Shown here: positions 30,312-39,827 of the stretch, piece after piece
Layout of the letters: each line of letters opens with the position of its first letter
Position numbering within the stretch: the first letter of the stretch is position 1
Source of the DNA: Sphingobacterium kitahiroshimense
GTDB taxonomy: Bacteria > Bacteroidota > Bacteroidia > Sphingobacteriales > Sphingobacteriaceae
Length of the DNA: 64,000 nucleotides
NCBI RefSeq assembly: GCF_025961315.1
Contig: NZ_JAOQNK010000001.1
Location: 4,402,001-4,466,000 of the forward strand
Direction of reading: 5' to 3'
The notes under the pieces: model-generated
Database searches by the model: none
Seen by the model: only the letters and a program-made list of their open reading frames with translations
What the model was told of the DNA's origin: nothing
Program-made: the position numbers and the translations under genes

Positions 30312-30343
30312 CAAAAATAAGCTTATTGTCGCTGAAAAACAAA
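30312..30343 (-). promoter_or_regulatory. Candidate Bacteroidota-type promoter for atpDC
   Basis: Read on the minus strand, TTTG (30343-30340) and TATTTTTG (30319-30312) are separated by 20 nt, matching the TTTG / TAnnTTTG promoter known in Bacteroidota. The predicted transcription start would be about 60 nt before the atpD ATG. The rest of the 471-bp gap (30245-30715) shows no gene. Confidence 0.5.
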
Positions 30344-30664
30344 TAGAAATTTCAATTAAATTCTTTTTTATTTAAATATGTCAATTTGTTATTCATTCTA
30401 ATTGACTGGGTTCGCTGAAAAAATCATCTTTGGCTCCATAATACGTGCCTATGCTTCTTAATGGCATTTTTTCTGGATCTTTTATTTTTAGCTATACAGC
30501 CTGAGGAGATCAAGAAATCTTTATTTTTAACAATTCATGATAGCTGATATGATCATAATTATTGTTAATCAGGTGATTTTAATTTTCGAAAGTTGATGAT
30601 TGGGAGAAAAAACCTCCTTGTATTTTTTATTTCTATAATCGTTTTGATCTATCATCCAATAAAA

Positions 30665-30699
30665 TAGGGGTAATTCACATCATGTGGATTGCCCCTAAT
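30665..30699 (-). terminator. Terminator after the coiled-coil membrane protein gene
   Basis: An imperfect inverted repeat (GGGGTAATTCACAT ... ATGTGGATTGCCCC, G-T pairs allowed) is followed on the minus strand by TATTTTATT. It lies ~16 bp past the gene's stop codon. Confidence 0.7.
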
Positions 30700-30715
30700 T
30701 ATCTATCTTAGAATC

Positions 30716-31348
30716 TTATGATTTCTTATTTAACTCGTCTTGAAGTTGACGTTTTAAAGCTTGTTCTTTTTCAAGCGCTTTTTTACGGAATAATGCAAGC
30801 TCTTCTTGTGCTTGATCTGCTGTTTTTTGATATTCATCAGTATTCACCTTAGCCTTGCGGTAAGAAAATAAAAATGTAACGGTGCTGATTAAAAGTACAG
30901 CAATAATTATCCACACGATACTGCTATAAGCTGACTTTGTCGTATTAATACCTAAAAATGAAAAACTATCTACTTTTTCTTGCTCTTGCGCTAATTGATC
31001 TTTTAAAATTTGAACACTATCTTGTAAACCTTTTGTTGTTGATCCATAATTAGAACTAGCAGACTTTAAGGTGTTAATTTCTTTCTGAAGTTTACTTACA
31101 GTATCAACTACATTTTTTTTGATAATTTCAAGATTTGTTTTGCGCACCATCTTGAAATCATAATTATTTTTTGATATGTAGTTCAAATGGTCAAACTGAT
31201 TTGCAAGACTACCTTTACTCAAACCTTCTGGGCCAAACTTATTAGCACTCGCTGTTGTTGGTTGAGCTACTGGAGCTTGAGCCGATGCGAATTGCTGTTG
31301 CGCACATAGAAGAGATACAGTGATAATTAATGATTTTAAAATATGCAT
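30716..31348 (-). CDS. Exported coiled-coil protein with one membrane helix, unknown function
   Basis: I do not recognise a named family in these 210 aa. Visible features are a signal peptide (1-24, ending FASAQ), a linker, a heptad-like coiled coil (~75-128, KKNVVDTVSKLQKEINTLK then LQDSVQILKDQLAQEQEKV), one membrane helix (~143-161, SSIVWIIIAVLLISTVTFLF) and a highly charged C-terminal helix (~165-208). The predicted topology is a periplasmic coiled coil, a single span and a cytoplasmic charged coil. It is a single-gene transcript with its own terminator. Confidence 0.6.
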   Translation of the reverse strand: MHILKSLIITVSLLCAQQQFASAQAPVAQPTTASANKFGPEGLSKGSLANQFDHLNYISKNNYDFKMVRKTNLEIIKKNVVDTVSKLQKEINTLKSASSNYGSTTKGLQDSVQILKDQLAQEQEKVDSFSFLGINTTKSAYSSIVWIIIAVLLISTVTFLFSYRKAKVNTDEYQKTADQAQEELALFRKKALEKEQALKRQLQDELNKKS

Positions 31349-31512
31349 ATATAAATTGATGTTACAGATTTTTACAAAAGTAATGATTGCTTCTAATATA
31401 TACTAAAAAGTTAAGATTTGAGGCTTTAAATTTTAAATTTATTATAAATTGCATATTCATGTGGTCTGTTTATAATAAATTAAAGAGATCTTTTAGTCTA
31501 ATGCGATCGGAA

Positions 31513-33426
31513 TTATCCTAAAAGGTTGTTTGTGAATTTAAATTTTATACCTAATTGAAAATTACTAATAGTTTTAAAAATTTCTTTTAATGTTGCTTTT
31601 TCTATTTTCGTTAGACTGTCAATTCGGATGTAATTATCGGGATTTGATTTTATTGTTATAATTTGATTTGCTTGATTTTTTAATCTAAGAGCCATTAAAT
31701 AATAATAGGATTGACTAAGTTCTTCATATTGGGATTGTGTGAAAACTCCTATTTCTACTAACTTCTTAAGTCTAACTCCGGTATTTTCTTCATAGATTAG
31801 GTTTTTTAATGCATATACCCGTACGAGATCTACAATCGGATTCATTGCTTTTTTGATATTTAGAAATTCTGAAGTACCAATAGTCTGTGTTTTGATGGCA
31901 TTGAAGAAGGTTAGCGGTGGTTCATATTGCAAAGCATTTTTCGCTATAAAAGAAAAAAAACGTTCGTTGGGTTTTTGTAATTCGTGGTTGAGAAAAGATT
32001 TAAGTTCATCAATGATTCCCTTGTCACCATACAGTCTTCTACAATCAAAGAAGGTGGAAAATTTAATAGCATTTTCTGGTATGGTATCTTCGATCCAACT
32101 TTTGTAATTATTTTTCCAGTGTGATAATGAATGTGTCCATGCGGGATTACTGGCCATATATCCTCCTGTACAGTAGACAAATCCAATTTTATTTAAGTCA
32201 TCTGAAACTTGGTTGGCGAATTTGAGGAAGTAGTCTCTCACGTACTCACGTTGCTCATTGGCTTTATCTTCATAAATAATGGCGTTGTCCTGATCGGTTT
32301 TTAAGGTCTGCTCTTTTCTGCCCTCACTTCCTGTTACCATAAATACGAACTTAGCTGGGGGAGGTCCCATATTGTGAATCGTTTTCTCAATCACTTTTAT
32401 GGCAATGGTATCAGCAATCATTGTAATAACCTGGTTTGCAACAGCGGCATTGACACCTCGGCCGAGTAATTGGTTGATGATTTTCGGTACATTATCCCAC
32501 TTATCCTTAAGTTCGGTTAATGACTCCGCGAGCTTTACGGATTGTATAAAAACTAAAGGTGATTGTCCCTGTTCGCTTAATAAGCGGTTACGGCTCAAGA
32601 AGCCAACGTACTCTCCATCTTTTTCAACTAATAAATACTTCGTTTTTGTTCTAAACATCATCAATACCGCTTCGTATAGAATTGCCTGGTTAGAAATACT
32701 AACGATAGGATTATCCATAACGGTTCCAATAGCTTTATCAGCCTGGATTTGTTTTGCAATAACGTTATCTCGGAGTGTTATATCTGTTGCATACCCAACA
32801 ATTTTATCTTTCTGCATAATAAAAATGCAACTCACTTTATTGGATGACATTATTTTTGCAGCTTCATAAATGGGCGTATTGTAATCTGTTGAGACGATAT
32901 CTTTATAAATGATATTATCAATCTTACGGGAGTAGAGTTGATCTGCTGCGTAATAACTTTCTTCAAATGATGCAGGGGATTTTACAAAATGTGAAAATTC
33001 TTCTTCCAGCATTTTACGGCCAAAAGCATTTGTGAAGAAATGAAAGAACTCCTCATTGGCGTTGCAAAGTTCAAAAAAATCTTTACGAGGCAATCGATAT
33101 ATGATTGTCCCCTTTTTTACCATTACTGATTTTAATGCTTTTTTCCGATTTAAAAGCACTGAAATTCCGCCAAAACAATAAGGATTTTCGTGGATTTCGA
33201 TTGATCGTTTATTCTCCATGTTATCGAGAAAGAATGTTTCGTACTGTCCCTTGTAAATGAGATCTACTCCATCTATATCTGTTATTCCTTGTCGGTAAAT
33301 AAGTTCTTCCTTTGAAAATGTGCATTTTGTCATCAGATCCACTAAACTTTTTTGTACAGATTCTTGCAGTACATGGAAAGGGGCTGTAGTTTTTAATAGG
33401 GATAAAATAATTTCAGAATTATGCAT
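31513..33426 (-). CDS. cNMP-binding / CBS-pair / DUF294 nucleotidyltransferase-like protein
   Basis: A ~637-aa cytoplasmic protein with, in order, a cyclic-nucleotide-binding-like domain (~10-125), two CBS motifs (~170-290, e.g. STDYNTPIYEAAKIM and VSISNQAILYEAVLMM), a DUF294 putative nucleotidyltransferase domain with GSEGRKEQTLKTDQDNAII (~362-380), and a DUF294 C-terminal helical domain. The start at 33426 (MHNSEIILS) is preferred because it avoids a 44-nt overlap with the upstream exonuclease; a start at 33480 remains possible. Family members act with solute symporters or respond to nucleotides; the exact role is unknown. The neighbour is a DnaQ-like exonuclease, a recurrent pairing. Confidence 0.83.
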   Translation of the reverse strand: MHNSEIILSLLKTTAPFHVLQESVQKSLVDLMTKCTFSKEELIYRQGITDIDGVDLIYKGQYETFFLDNMENKRSIEIHENPYCFGGISVLLNRKKALKSVMVKKGTIIYRLPRKDFFELCNANEEFFHFFTNAFGRKMLEEEFSHFVKSPASFEESYYAADQLYSRKIDNIIYKDIVSTDYNTPIYEAAKIMSSNKVSCIFIMQKDKIVGYATDITLRDNVIAKQIQADKAIGTVMDNPIVSISNQAILYEAVLMMFRTKTKYLLVEKDGEYVGFLSRNRLLSEQGQSPLVFIQSVKLAESLTELKDKWDNVPKIINQLLGRGVNAAVANQVITMIADTIAIKVIEKTIHNMGPPPAKFVFMVTGSEGRKEQTLKTDQDNAIIYEDKANEQREYVRDYFLKFANQVSDDLNKIGFVYCTGGYMASNPAWTHSLSHWKNNYKSWIEDTIPENAIKFSTFFDCRRLYGDKGIIDELKSFLNHELQKPNERFFSFIAKNALQYEPPLTFFNAIKTQTIGTSEFLNIKKAMNPIVDLVRVYALKNLIYEENTGVRLKKLVEIGVFTQSQYEELSQSYYYLMALRLKNQANQIITIKSNPDNYIRIDSLTKIEKATLKEIFKTISNFQLGIKFKFTNNLLG

Positions 33427-33436
33427 AGGTTCAAAA

Positions 33437-34063
33437 TTAGATTTGAAATAAATTAAAGAAACGGGCCTGTTGATTTTCAATATCTTCGGACGTCAGTTCA
33501 TTTCTGTTAGCCATCTCAAAATAACATTTTGCAGTTATTTCGGCGTCCGTTACTGCATTATGTAAAGACTGAGGTATGGTCGAGAATAACATCTCATGGA
33601 GCAGTGAAAGATTCAGGTGAACTCTATGGGGATTTCTGACATACTTTTTACTATGCCATAGTGTGCAGAAATAAATTAAATGGTTAAATGGCATGTTGAG
33701 TTTAGTTCTGACAAATTCAGCAGCAAGGACTTGTAAATCGAATGATAAAAAGTGTCCAACAATTAAGGGATTGTATTTTTTTAAATCATAAGCTAATTTA
33801 CGTAATACATCTTTTTTGTTGACACCATTTTCTCTTAAAAACTGTGGTGTTATACCATGAATTTTCTCAGATTCTCGGTTGATAAAAATAAAGGGTTCAT
33901 AAATATATTTGTTTGTGCGTGTAATTTCATTAAAATCTGAATCATATATTATCCATGCAACTTGAAGTACACGGGGCCAATTTTGTGTATTGTTATATTT
34001 TTTATCCCATTTTTCGGGTAACCCTGAGGTTTCTGTATCAAGAAATAATATGTATTTTTTCAA
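33437..34063 (-). CDS. DnaQ-family 3'-5' exonuclease (DEDDh)
   Basis: The 208-aa nuclease has all DEDDh residues: D9 and E11 in FLDTETSG, D109 in HFLSFDLQ, H168 and D173 in HNAVTDAE. It resembles the stand-alone DNA polymerase III epsilon-like exonucleases. Gene order with the DUF294 protein, separated by 10 bp, implies one transcript. Whether it acts in DNA proofreading, RNA turnover or signalling is not known. Confidence 0.87.
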   Translation of the reverse strand: MKKYILFLDTETSGLPEKWDKKYNNTQNWPRVLQVAWIIYDSDFNEITRTNKYIYEPFIFINRESEKIHGITPQFLRENGVNKKDVLRKLAYDLKKYNPLIVGHFLSFDLQVLAAEFVRTKLNMPFNHLIYFCTLWHSKKYVRNPHRVHLNLSLLHEMLFSTIPQSLHNAVTDAEITAKCYFEMANRNELTSEDIENQQARFFNLFQI

Positions 34064-34143
34064 AAAGTATTTTTCTATTTATTATTAAAAATAAGTAAAT
34101 TATCGATGATATGGATAGTTAAAAGATGAAAAAGACAGTTTGA

Positions 34144-37100
34144 TCAAATATGTTGTGCAGTTGTATTTTTTTGAAACTCAGTAGGAGTTATCCCAAATGA
34201 TGCCTTGAAGCAAGTTGCAAAGTATCTTGGGTCAGAGAAACCTGTCGCGAATGCCACTTCACTAACTGTAATTGATTTATCTTTTTCCATCATTTGACAT
34301 GCATGCTTAAGGCGAATATTCTTTATAAATTCACTTGGAGATAAATCTAGCAAAACTTTGGTTTTACGATACAAAGTTGATTTGGATAGTGCCAGAATCT
34401 CACCGAGCTTGATAATATCAAATTGATCATCACTTAAATTTTCTTCAACAACTTTGATCATCAGTTGTAAAAACTGTTCATCAACAGGCGTATAATCCAA
34501 AGTAGCGATATTAATTTGTGTGTTGTTGTTGAAGTTGATTTGCTTCGTCCGTTTATTGATGATAAAACTCTGTATTTTGGCTTCTAAAACTTGAATGTCA
34601 AAAGGTTTACTGATGTAACCTTCAGCTCCAGCTTGATAGCATTCTATACGATCTTCCATACTATTTTTGGCAGTTAGCAACAATATTGGAATATGATTGA
34701 TTTCCATATTTTGTTTGACAGCTCTGCACAGAGAAAGCCCATCCATTTCAGGCATCATGATATCACTAACAATGATATCAATTTCATTTTTATTTAAAAG
34801 ATCGAGTCCTTGCTTACCGTCAGAGGCAACGTGAACATGATATTTTTTTGATAAAATGCTAAACATGGTTTGTTGAAGATCTTCATTGTCTTCTACTAAT
34901 AGAATATGTAGTTGTTTTGAATTTTCATTCGTATCTTCAATGATAGCTGTTGTGAATTTATCTGCTTCGTAAGTAATTTCGTCTTTTTTAGCAAAAGATT
35001 CGTTCCATATCTGAATACCATTTTTGACATAAAATTCCTGATCAACTGGTAATATGATTTGGAAGCAGGTTCCTTGATCAGGAACACTTTCAACAGTAAT
35101 TTTACCAAAATGAATATCAACTAACTCCTTTGTTACTGAGAGACCAATCCCATTGCTTTCTTGATTTACAAATGACTTATTGTTATAAAATGGTTTAAAT
35201 ATTTTATCTAACTCATTTTTATCGATTCCAATGCCATTATCACGTACAAAAAGATAGAGCAGTTTTTGTTTTTTATCTTCTTTAATATAATATGACAGGG
35301 TGATTTTACCACCTCTAGGTGTATATTTAAAGGCATTCGAGAGTAAATTGAAAAGAATCTTATCCATTTTATCCGCGTCATAGTAGATATCTGTTGTACA
35401 CTCTCCATGATTGATTTCAAATTCAATATTTTTTCGAATGGCTAATGGGTTAAAAAACACATGGCTCAATTGATTTATAAATGTGGGCAGATATTCTTGA
35501 CTAACTTTCAATTCCATCAAATTATTTTCTATTCTGCGGAAATCCAAAATTTGTTGCAATAAGCGTTTTAGGCGATCTAGATTCAATCTCATTTTTTCAA
35601 ACTGACTTAAATGATGCTTTGTGGTCATTTGAACATCATCTACTAAACAAGAAATAATGGTTAGTGGTGTTAACAAGTCGTGAGAAATACTTGTAAAATA
35701 GCTGAGTTTGGACTGTGCCAGTGCATGTGCATTTTCTTTTTCTATTTGGGCTATTTTTAGATCATTTCTTAATTTTAAACGGTGTAAAGTAAAATTTATG
35801 AAATAGTAAAATATACCAATCAGTAGACACGCATATAAGAAATAGGCTAAGTTACTCTCATAAAATGCAGCCTTTTTGTAAATATTAATTTCAGTAATCG
35901 TCGTATTCCATTTATTATTTAAATCAGTCGATTTTATTAAAAAACGATAAGATCCTTTTCCTAAATTATTATATGCTGCAAAAATTCGATCTCGGGATGC
36001 ATTGATCCAATCCTGATCAATACCTTCTAACTTGTAGGCATATCGAAGTTTATTATCCTGGGTATAGCCAAGGGATGAAAAGGAAAATTCTATATTTTGG
36101 TCTTCGGGTTCTAATGTTAATATCTGTTGATTGAAATTAAATTTTTTCTGATTGGATTCAAGGACAATGGACTTATTATTAATCTTGATATCTGTTACTT
36201 GCACTTTAGCTTTATAATTTGGGATATTGCTATTATCATCCAATCTAACCATTCCGTTATATCCTCCAAAGTAGACCGAGTTTGATTTCTTATCAATCGT
36301 AAATGCTCTTTTGGAAAACATATTGACTTGCAGGCTGTCAGTCGATGTAAATTCCAAAATGTCTTTATTGAGTGCATTTATTTTAAATATATTTCTGGTG
36401 CTGGAAAGCCATACGGTATTATTTAGGCAAACGATATCCAAAAGTTGGTTCTTTCCAAATAAAGCCGAATTTGCCAATTCCTCCATTTTCTTTAAACCTG
36501 TTTGATAATAGAGTAAGCGATTATCTTTGGTTCCAATCCATAGATTATCATTTTTATCAACATCTAAGGATTCAATTTGATTCGTTTTGAGAACTGCTGT
36601 TGATTGACCAATATGTTGGAGTACCTGATCAGGATTATTTTTATTGATGTAATAAATGCCGCTTCCTTTGGTGGCAATCCAGATATTTGATTTTTTATCT
36701 TCAGCTATGCTAACCGCTTGATCTTTTATTTTTGTGATGAGCTTTATTTTTTTGCTTTTTGGATCACTATATAATACACCTTGGTTTGTCGCTATCCAAG
36801 TTCTCGATTGATTATCTTGAAAAAAGAAGATGGGGACCCCGGAGTGATTGGCTTCACGTTTTAGATCAATCTTATAGTCTAACTTGATATTGTTATGCTT
36901 TTTTTTGAAAACGTTTATAGTTGCTTCATAAGAAGAACCGACCCACAGTTCATGCTGTACATCAATGGCGCAGCTAGCAGCTCTAATGGAGATTAATTCG
37001 CGTAGATTGGCGTTACTATAGGTATTTAATAAACCATCTTTAGGATTTAAACTTCCAAAACCAAAACGCTCTAGATTAAACCAAAAGATACCCTTTTTAT

Positions 37101-38196
37101 CTCGATATAACATATTTACATTGGGAGCAATGCTATATCGACTTTTAATTTCTTTAAAGGTGTAATTTTGAATGAGAGGTTTATCAAAACTAATCGTAGA
37201 TATTCCTTTCCCACCGATAGACAACCATAATGTTCCTGATCTATCTTGATAAATATCATTGAAGATATTGGTTGTATGATCAAAATGGGGAGCCATATTT
37301 ACTTCTTGAAGTGCACCATCTATATATTGAAAAGTAGAGATACCAGAAAATGAAAGTATCCAAATATAATTGCGATGCCGATCTTGAACGATGTTATAGA
37401 ATAAATCTTCCTTTCCAATATTTCGACGCTTGTTTTTGATTTCTATTTCTTGATATAAATTCTTTCTATTGTCTGGATTAAATAAATAAATTCCATCCCC
37501 CCAGGTACATACCCAGAGTTGTTTATTATGATCTTCAAATAATTTAAAAGGATTGTTACGTGTTCCAAGTTTTGGGTACGCAACGAATTGATTTGTTTGT
37601 ATATCTAATTTAAATAACCCTTGTTCCCAAATGGCTACCCAAATATTGCCATTTTTATCTTCAAATATGGTATTAACAGTCCCCGGTGGTATTTTATAAA
37701 TGGAATTATGATCATCTTGATAGTTTTGGATAATGGATAAGTCTTTGTTATATACCACAATACCATTGTCTGATCCTACCCATAATCTGTTTTTTTTATC
37801 AATCAGTAATGTTGTAATACGTGTTGCAGATTGGAGGTTATTTTTGAAGGGTTTGATCACATAGCTTTCTTTTTCTAATGTATATAATCCTTTTTCTGTA
37901 CCTAGAATGAGGTAATTATGATATTCTACTAGTGTTTTAATGTTCTGGTTGGTAGCCGTTTTACCATCATTGGTCTTCAATTTGAAATTTAAAATATTAT
38001 AGGCGTCATATCTGCTTAATCCCTGTGTAGAAGCAAACCAGATATACCCATCCTTATCCTGACAAGTTTGATTGATTGTCAATGAGGGTAATTCATTATT
38101 TTTGGTAATGGGATTCAATCCCATTTGTTGACCATTAACTTGGATATAGAAAAGTAAATATATAATGAAGAAGAAGGTTTGATATGTATTTTTCAT
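34144..38196 (-). CDS. Hybrid two-component system regulator (HTCS) for the adjacent polysaccharide locus
   Basis: A ~1350-aa one-polypeptide sensor-regulator. In order: a signal peptide (MKNTYQTFFFIIYLLF...); periplasmic ligand-binding propellers with many Reg_prop repeats (DKDGYIWFASTQGLSRYD, LWVGSDNGIVVY); a Y_Y_Y domain (~690-760); one membrane helix (~782-803); HisKA with phospho-acceptor H839 in SISHDLLTPL; HATPase (NLLSNAFKYTP, DNGIGID); a receiver with D1145 in SDIMMPEMDG; and an AraC-type DNA-binding domain. The start at 38196 puts the signal peptide first; an upstream ATG at 38259 would add 21 unlikely residues. It is divergent to the GH105-susCD genes and is probably their sensor. 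Confidence 0.92.
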   Translation of the reverse strand: MKNTYQTFFFIIYLLFYIQVNGQQMGLNPITKNNELPSLTINQTCQDKDGYIWFASTQGLSRYDAYNILNFKLKTNDGKTATNQNIKTLVEYHNYLILGTEKGLYTLEKESYVIKPFKNNLQSATRITTLLIDKKNRLWVGSDNGIVVYNKDLSIIQNYQDDHNSIYKIPPGTVNTIFEDKNGNIWVAIWEQGLFKLDIQTNQFVAYPKLGTRNNPFKLFEDHNKQLWVCTWGDGIYLFNPDNRKNLYQEIEIKNKRRNIGKEDLFYNIVQDRHRNYIWILSFSGISTFQYIDGALQEVNMAPHFDHTTNIFNDIYQDRSGTLWLSIGGKGISTISFDKPLIQNYTFKEIKSRYSIAPNVNMLYRDKKGIFWFNLERFGFGSLNPKDGLLNTYSNANLRELISIRAASCAIDVQHELWVGSSYEATINVFKKKHNNIKLDYKIDLKREANHSGVPIFFFQDNQSRTWIATNQGVLYSDPKSKKIKLITKIKDQAVSIAEDKKSNIWIATKGSGIYYINKNNPDQVLQHIGQSTAVLKTNQIESLDVDKNDNLWIGTKDNRLLYYQTGLKKMEELANSALFGKNQLLDIVCLNNTVWLSSTRNIFKINALNKDILEFTSTDSLQVNMFSKRAFTIDKKSNSVYFGGYNGMVRLDDNSNIPNYKAKVQVTDIKINNKSIVLESNQKKFNFNQQILTLEPEDQNIEFSFSSLGYTQDNKLRYAYKLEGIDQDWINASRDRIFAAYNNLGKGSYRFLIKSTDLNNKWNTTITEINIYKKAAFYESNLAYFLYACLLIGIFYYFINFTLHRLKLRNDLKIAQIEKENAHALAQSKLSYFTSISHDLLTPLTIISCLVDDVQMTTKHHLSQFEKMRLNLDRLKRLLQQILDFRRIENNLMELKVSQEYLPTFINQLSHVFFNPLAIRKNIEFEINHGECTTDIYYDADKMDKILFNLLSNAFKYTPRGGKITLSYYIKEDKKQKLLYLFVRDNGIGIDKNELDKIFKPFYNNKSFVNQESNGIGLSVTKELVDIHFGKITVESVPDQGTCFQIILPVDQEFYVKNGIQIWNESFAKKDEITYEADKFTTAIIEDTNENSKQLHILLVEDNEDLQQTMFSILSKKYHVHVASDGKQGLDLLNKNEIDIIVSDIMMPEMDGLSLCRAVKQNMEINHIPILLLTAKNSMEDRIECYQAGAEGYISKPFDIQVLEAKIQSFIINKRTKQINFNNNTQINIATLDYTPVDEQFLQLMIKVVEENLSDDQFDIIKLGEILALSKSTLYRKTKVLLDLSPSEFIKNIRLKHACQMMEKDKSITVSEVAFATGFSDPRYFATCFKASFGITPTEFQKNTTAQHI

Positions 38197-38714
38197 AATC
38201 AATTGGTTTAATCTAATCAGATCGACAATTTGTTCTTCACTTATATCTCTTTGCATCAACTTTGTCTAAAGAGCCAATGAATTAAATAACACAAGAAAAA
38301 AGGGAAACTTAATTTAATTCCTTAATCAATAATGGTTAGCTTTAAATAGCTCATTTTTTCCGTCTTACTTGAGCATCTAAATGTTTCAAAAAGTCAGATT
38401 CAAATTGGTATCTTCTTTAAAGATATAGAATGTTATTTAAAATAAATGTAATATAAACATTTATTTTAAAAATTGATTACTTTCTTGTTTGTGTCTCTTT
38501 TTTATCAAAAGCTCCGTAAAAATGCGTTTTTAGTCAAAAGAAACATGTAATCAATGGCTATAATCATAAAATGATCCCATTTTGTATGTTGAATAAACTA
38601 AAATTAAACATCGACCGTATAGATTTTATCTAGATTTGAATAACCAATCTTCAATCATATTTACATCTGCTAAACCCTGTTGATTGGATTTTTTAAACCT
38701 TAAAATTTTAAGAT
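38197..38714. promoter_or_regulatory. Divergent control region between HTCS and GH105
   Basis: About 0.5 kb without a gene. It should hold the promoters of the HTCS and the enzyme operon. A perfect AT-rich 14-bp inverted repeat lies at 38436-38449 / 38457-38470 (TTTAAAATAAATGT / ACATTTATTTTAAA). TAGATTTG at 38631-38638 fits the TAnnTTTG -7 box, 77 bp before the GH105 ATG, but no -33 TTTG is at the usual distance. Confidence 0.4.
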
Positions 38715-39827
38715 ATGCACAAATACGTTCTTGTTTATTTTCTTCTGATTACTTATTCTGTCTTTGGACAAGACTTTAAAAAGAGTGATGTTTTGGCCCA
38801 ATTGAATGTTGCTAATCAATATTGGCAGACCAATCATAAGCCTCAAGTTTGGGCATTTTGGGATCAAGCCGCTTATCACAGTGGTAATATGGAGTTTTAT
38901 AAAGAGTTTAAAAATAAAAACTTCTTAAAATATACAGAAGATTGGGCAGATTTTAATGAATGGAAGGGTGCAAAATCAACTGATAAAGCGAATTGGAAAT
39001 ATAGCTATGGGGAGACCGATGACTATGTGTTATTTGGCGATTGGCAGATCTGTTTTCAAACGTATATTGATCTTTATCATATCGCCCCTAAAGCTTACAA
39101 GATAGCTCGAGCGCAAGAAGTGATGAATTACCAAATTCATTCCAAACATTATGATTACTGGTGGTGGGCTGATGGACTATATATGGTTATGCCTGTAATG
39201 ACTAAGATGTACAATTTAACTAAAAACCCGCTCTATTTAGAAAAACTTCATGAATATTTGGATTATGCAGATGGTATCATGTATGATAAGGATGAAAAAT
39301 TGTATTATAGGGATGCAAAATACGTTTATCCAAAACATAAGACTGCCCATGGAAAAAAAGACTTTTGGGCAAGAGGTGATGGTTGGGTATTCGCGGGATT
39401 AGCAAAAGTGCTACAAGATCTACCCAAAGACAATGCTCATTATAAACATTATGTAAAACGTTTTCAAGATATGGCCGATGCTATTGTAGCGTGTCAACAG
39501 AAGGAGGGTTTCTGGACGAGAAGTATGCTGGATCCAGAACATGCACCCGGTAAAGAATCCAGTGGAACGGCATTCTTTACTTATGGACTTCTTTGGGGCA
39601 TTAATAATGGTATTCTGAACAAAAACGAATTTGAGGGTGCTGCAAAAAAAGGATGGCATTATTTAAGTACTGTTGCTTTACAGCGTGATGGAAAAGTAGG
39701 TTATATTCAGCCTATAGGAGAAAAGGCCATACCGGGTCAAGTGGTTGATGCCCATTCAACATCGCCATTCGGTGTCGGAGCATTTTTATTGGCAGGTGTT
39801 GAAATGTATAGATATTTAAGCGAGTAA
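38715..39827 (+). CDS. Glycoside hydrolase family 105 (unsaturated uronyl hydrolase)
   Basis: This 370-aa exported protein (signal 1-18, ending SVFGQ) matches GH105/YteR-type (alpha/alpha)6 enzymes: YDYWWWADGLYMVMPVM, with the candidate catalytic aspartate D153, then the FWARGDGWVFAGLAKVL block and VDAHSTSPFGVGAFLLAG at the C-terminus. Such enzymes remove the 4,5-unsaturated uronic acid left at the non-reducing end by polysaccharide lyases. It is the first gene of a four-enzyme operon divergent to the HTCS. The lyase it would follow is plausibly the BNR_4 protein two genes on. The stop (TAA at 39825) overlaps or abuts the next ATG. Confidence 0.9.
   Translation: MHKYVLVYFLLITYSVFGQDFKKSDVLAQLNVANQYWQTNHKPQVWAFWDQAAYHSGNMEFYKEFKNKNFLKYTEDWADFNEWKGAKSTDKANWKYSYGETDDYVLFGDWQICFQTYIDLYHIAPKAYKIARAQEVMNYQIHSKHYDYWWWADGLYMVMPVMTKMYNLTKNPLYLEKLHEYLDYADGIMYDKDEKLYYRDAKYVYPKHKTAHGKKDFWARGDGWVFAGLAKVLQDLPKDNAHYKHYVKRFQDMADAIVACQQKEGFWTRSMLDPEHAPGKESSGTAFFTYGLLWGINNGILNKNEFEGAAKKGWHYLSTVALQRDGKVGYIQPIGEKAIPGQVVDAHSTSPFGVGAFLLAGVEMYRYLSE

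Noticed and set aside
30533-30547. TCATGATAGCT resembling one arm of the palindromic repeat
   Set aside because: Only a half-site; no matching left arm or flank at the expected distance.
32399-32869. 156-aa open frame antisense to the DUF294 gene
   Set aside because: No motifs and full overlap with a well-supported gene; treated as a shadow.
38197-38714. Possible replication origin at the switch from minus- to plus-strand genes
   Set aside because: No DnaA-box-like sequence was found there, and the strand bias is lost again after 57 kb; a divergent regulator-operon promoter explains it.
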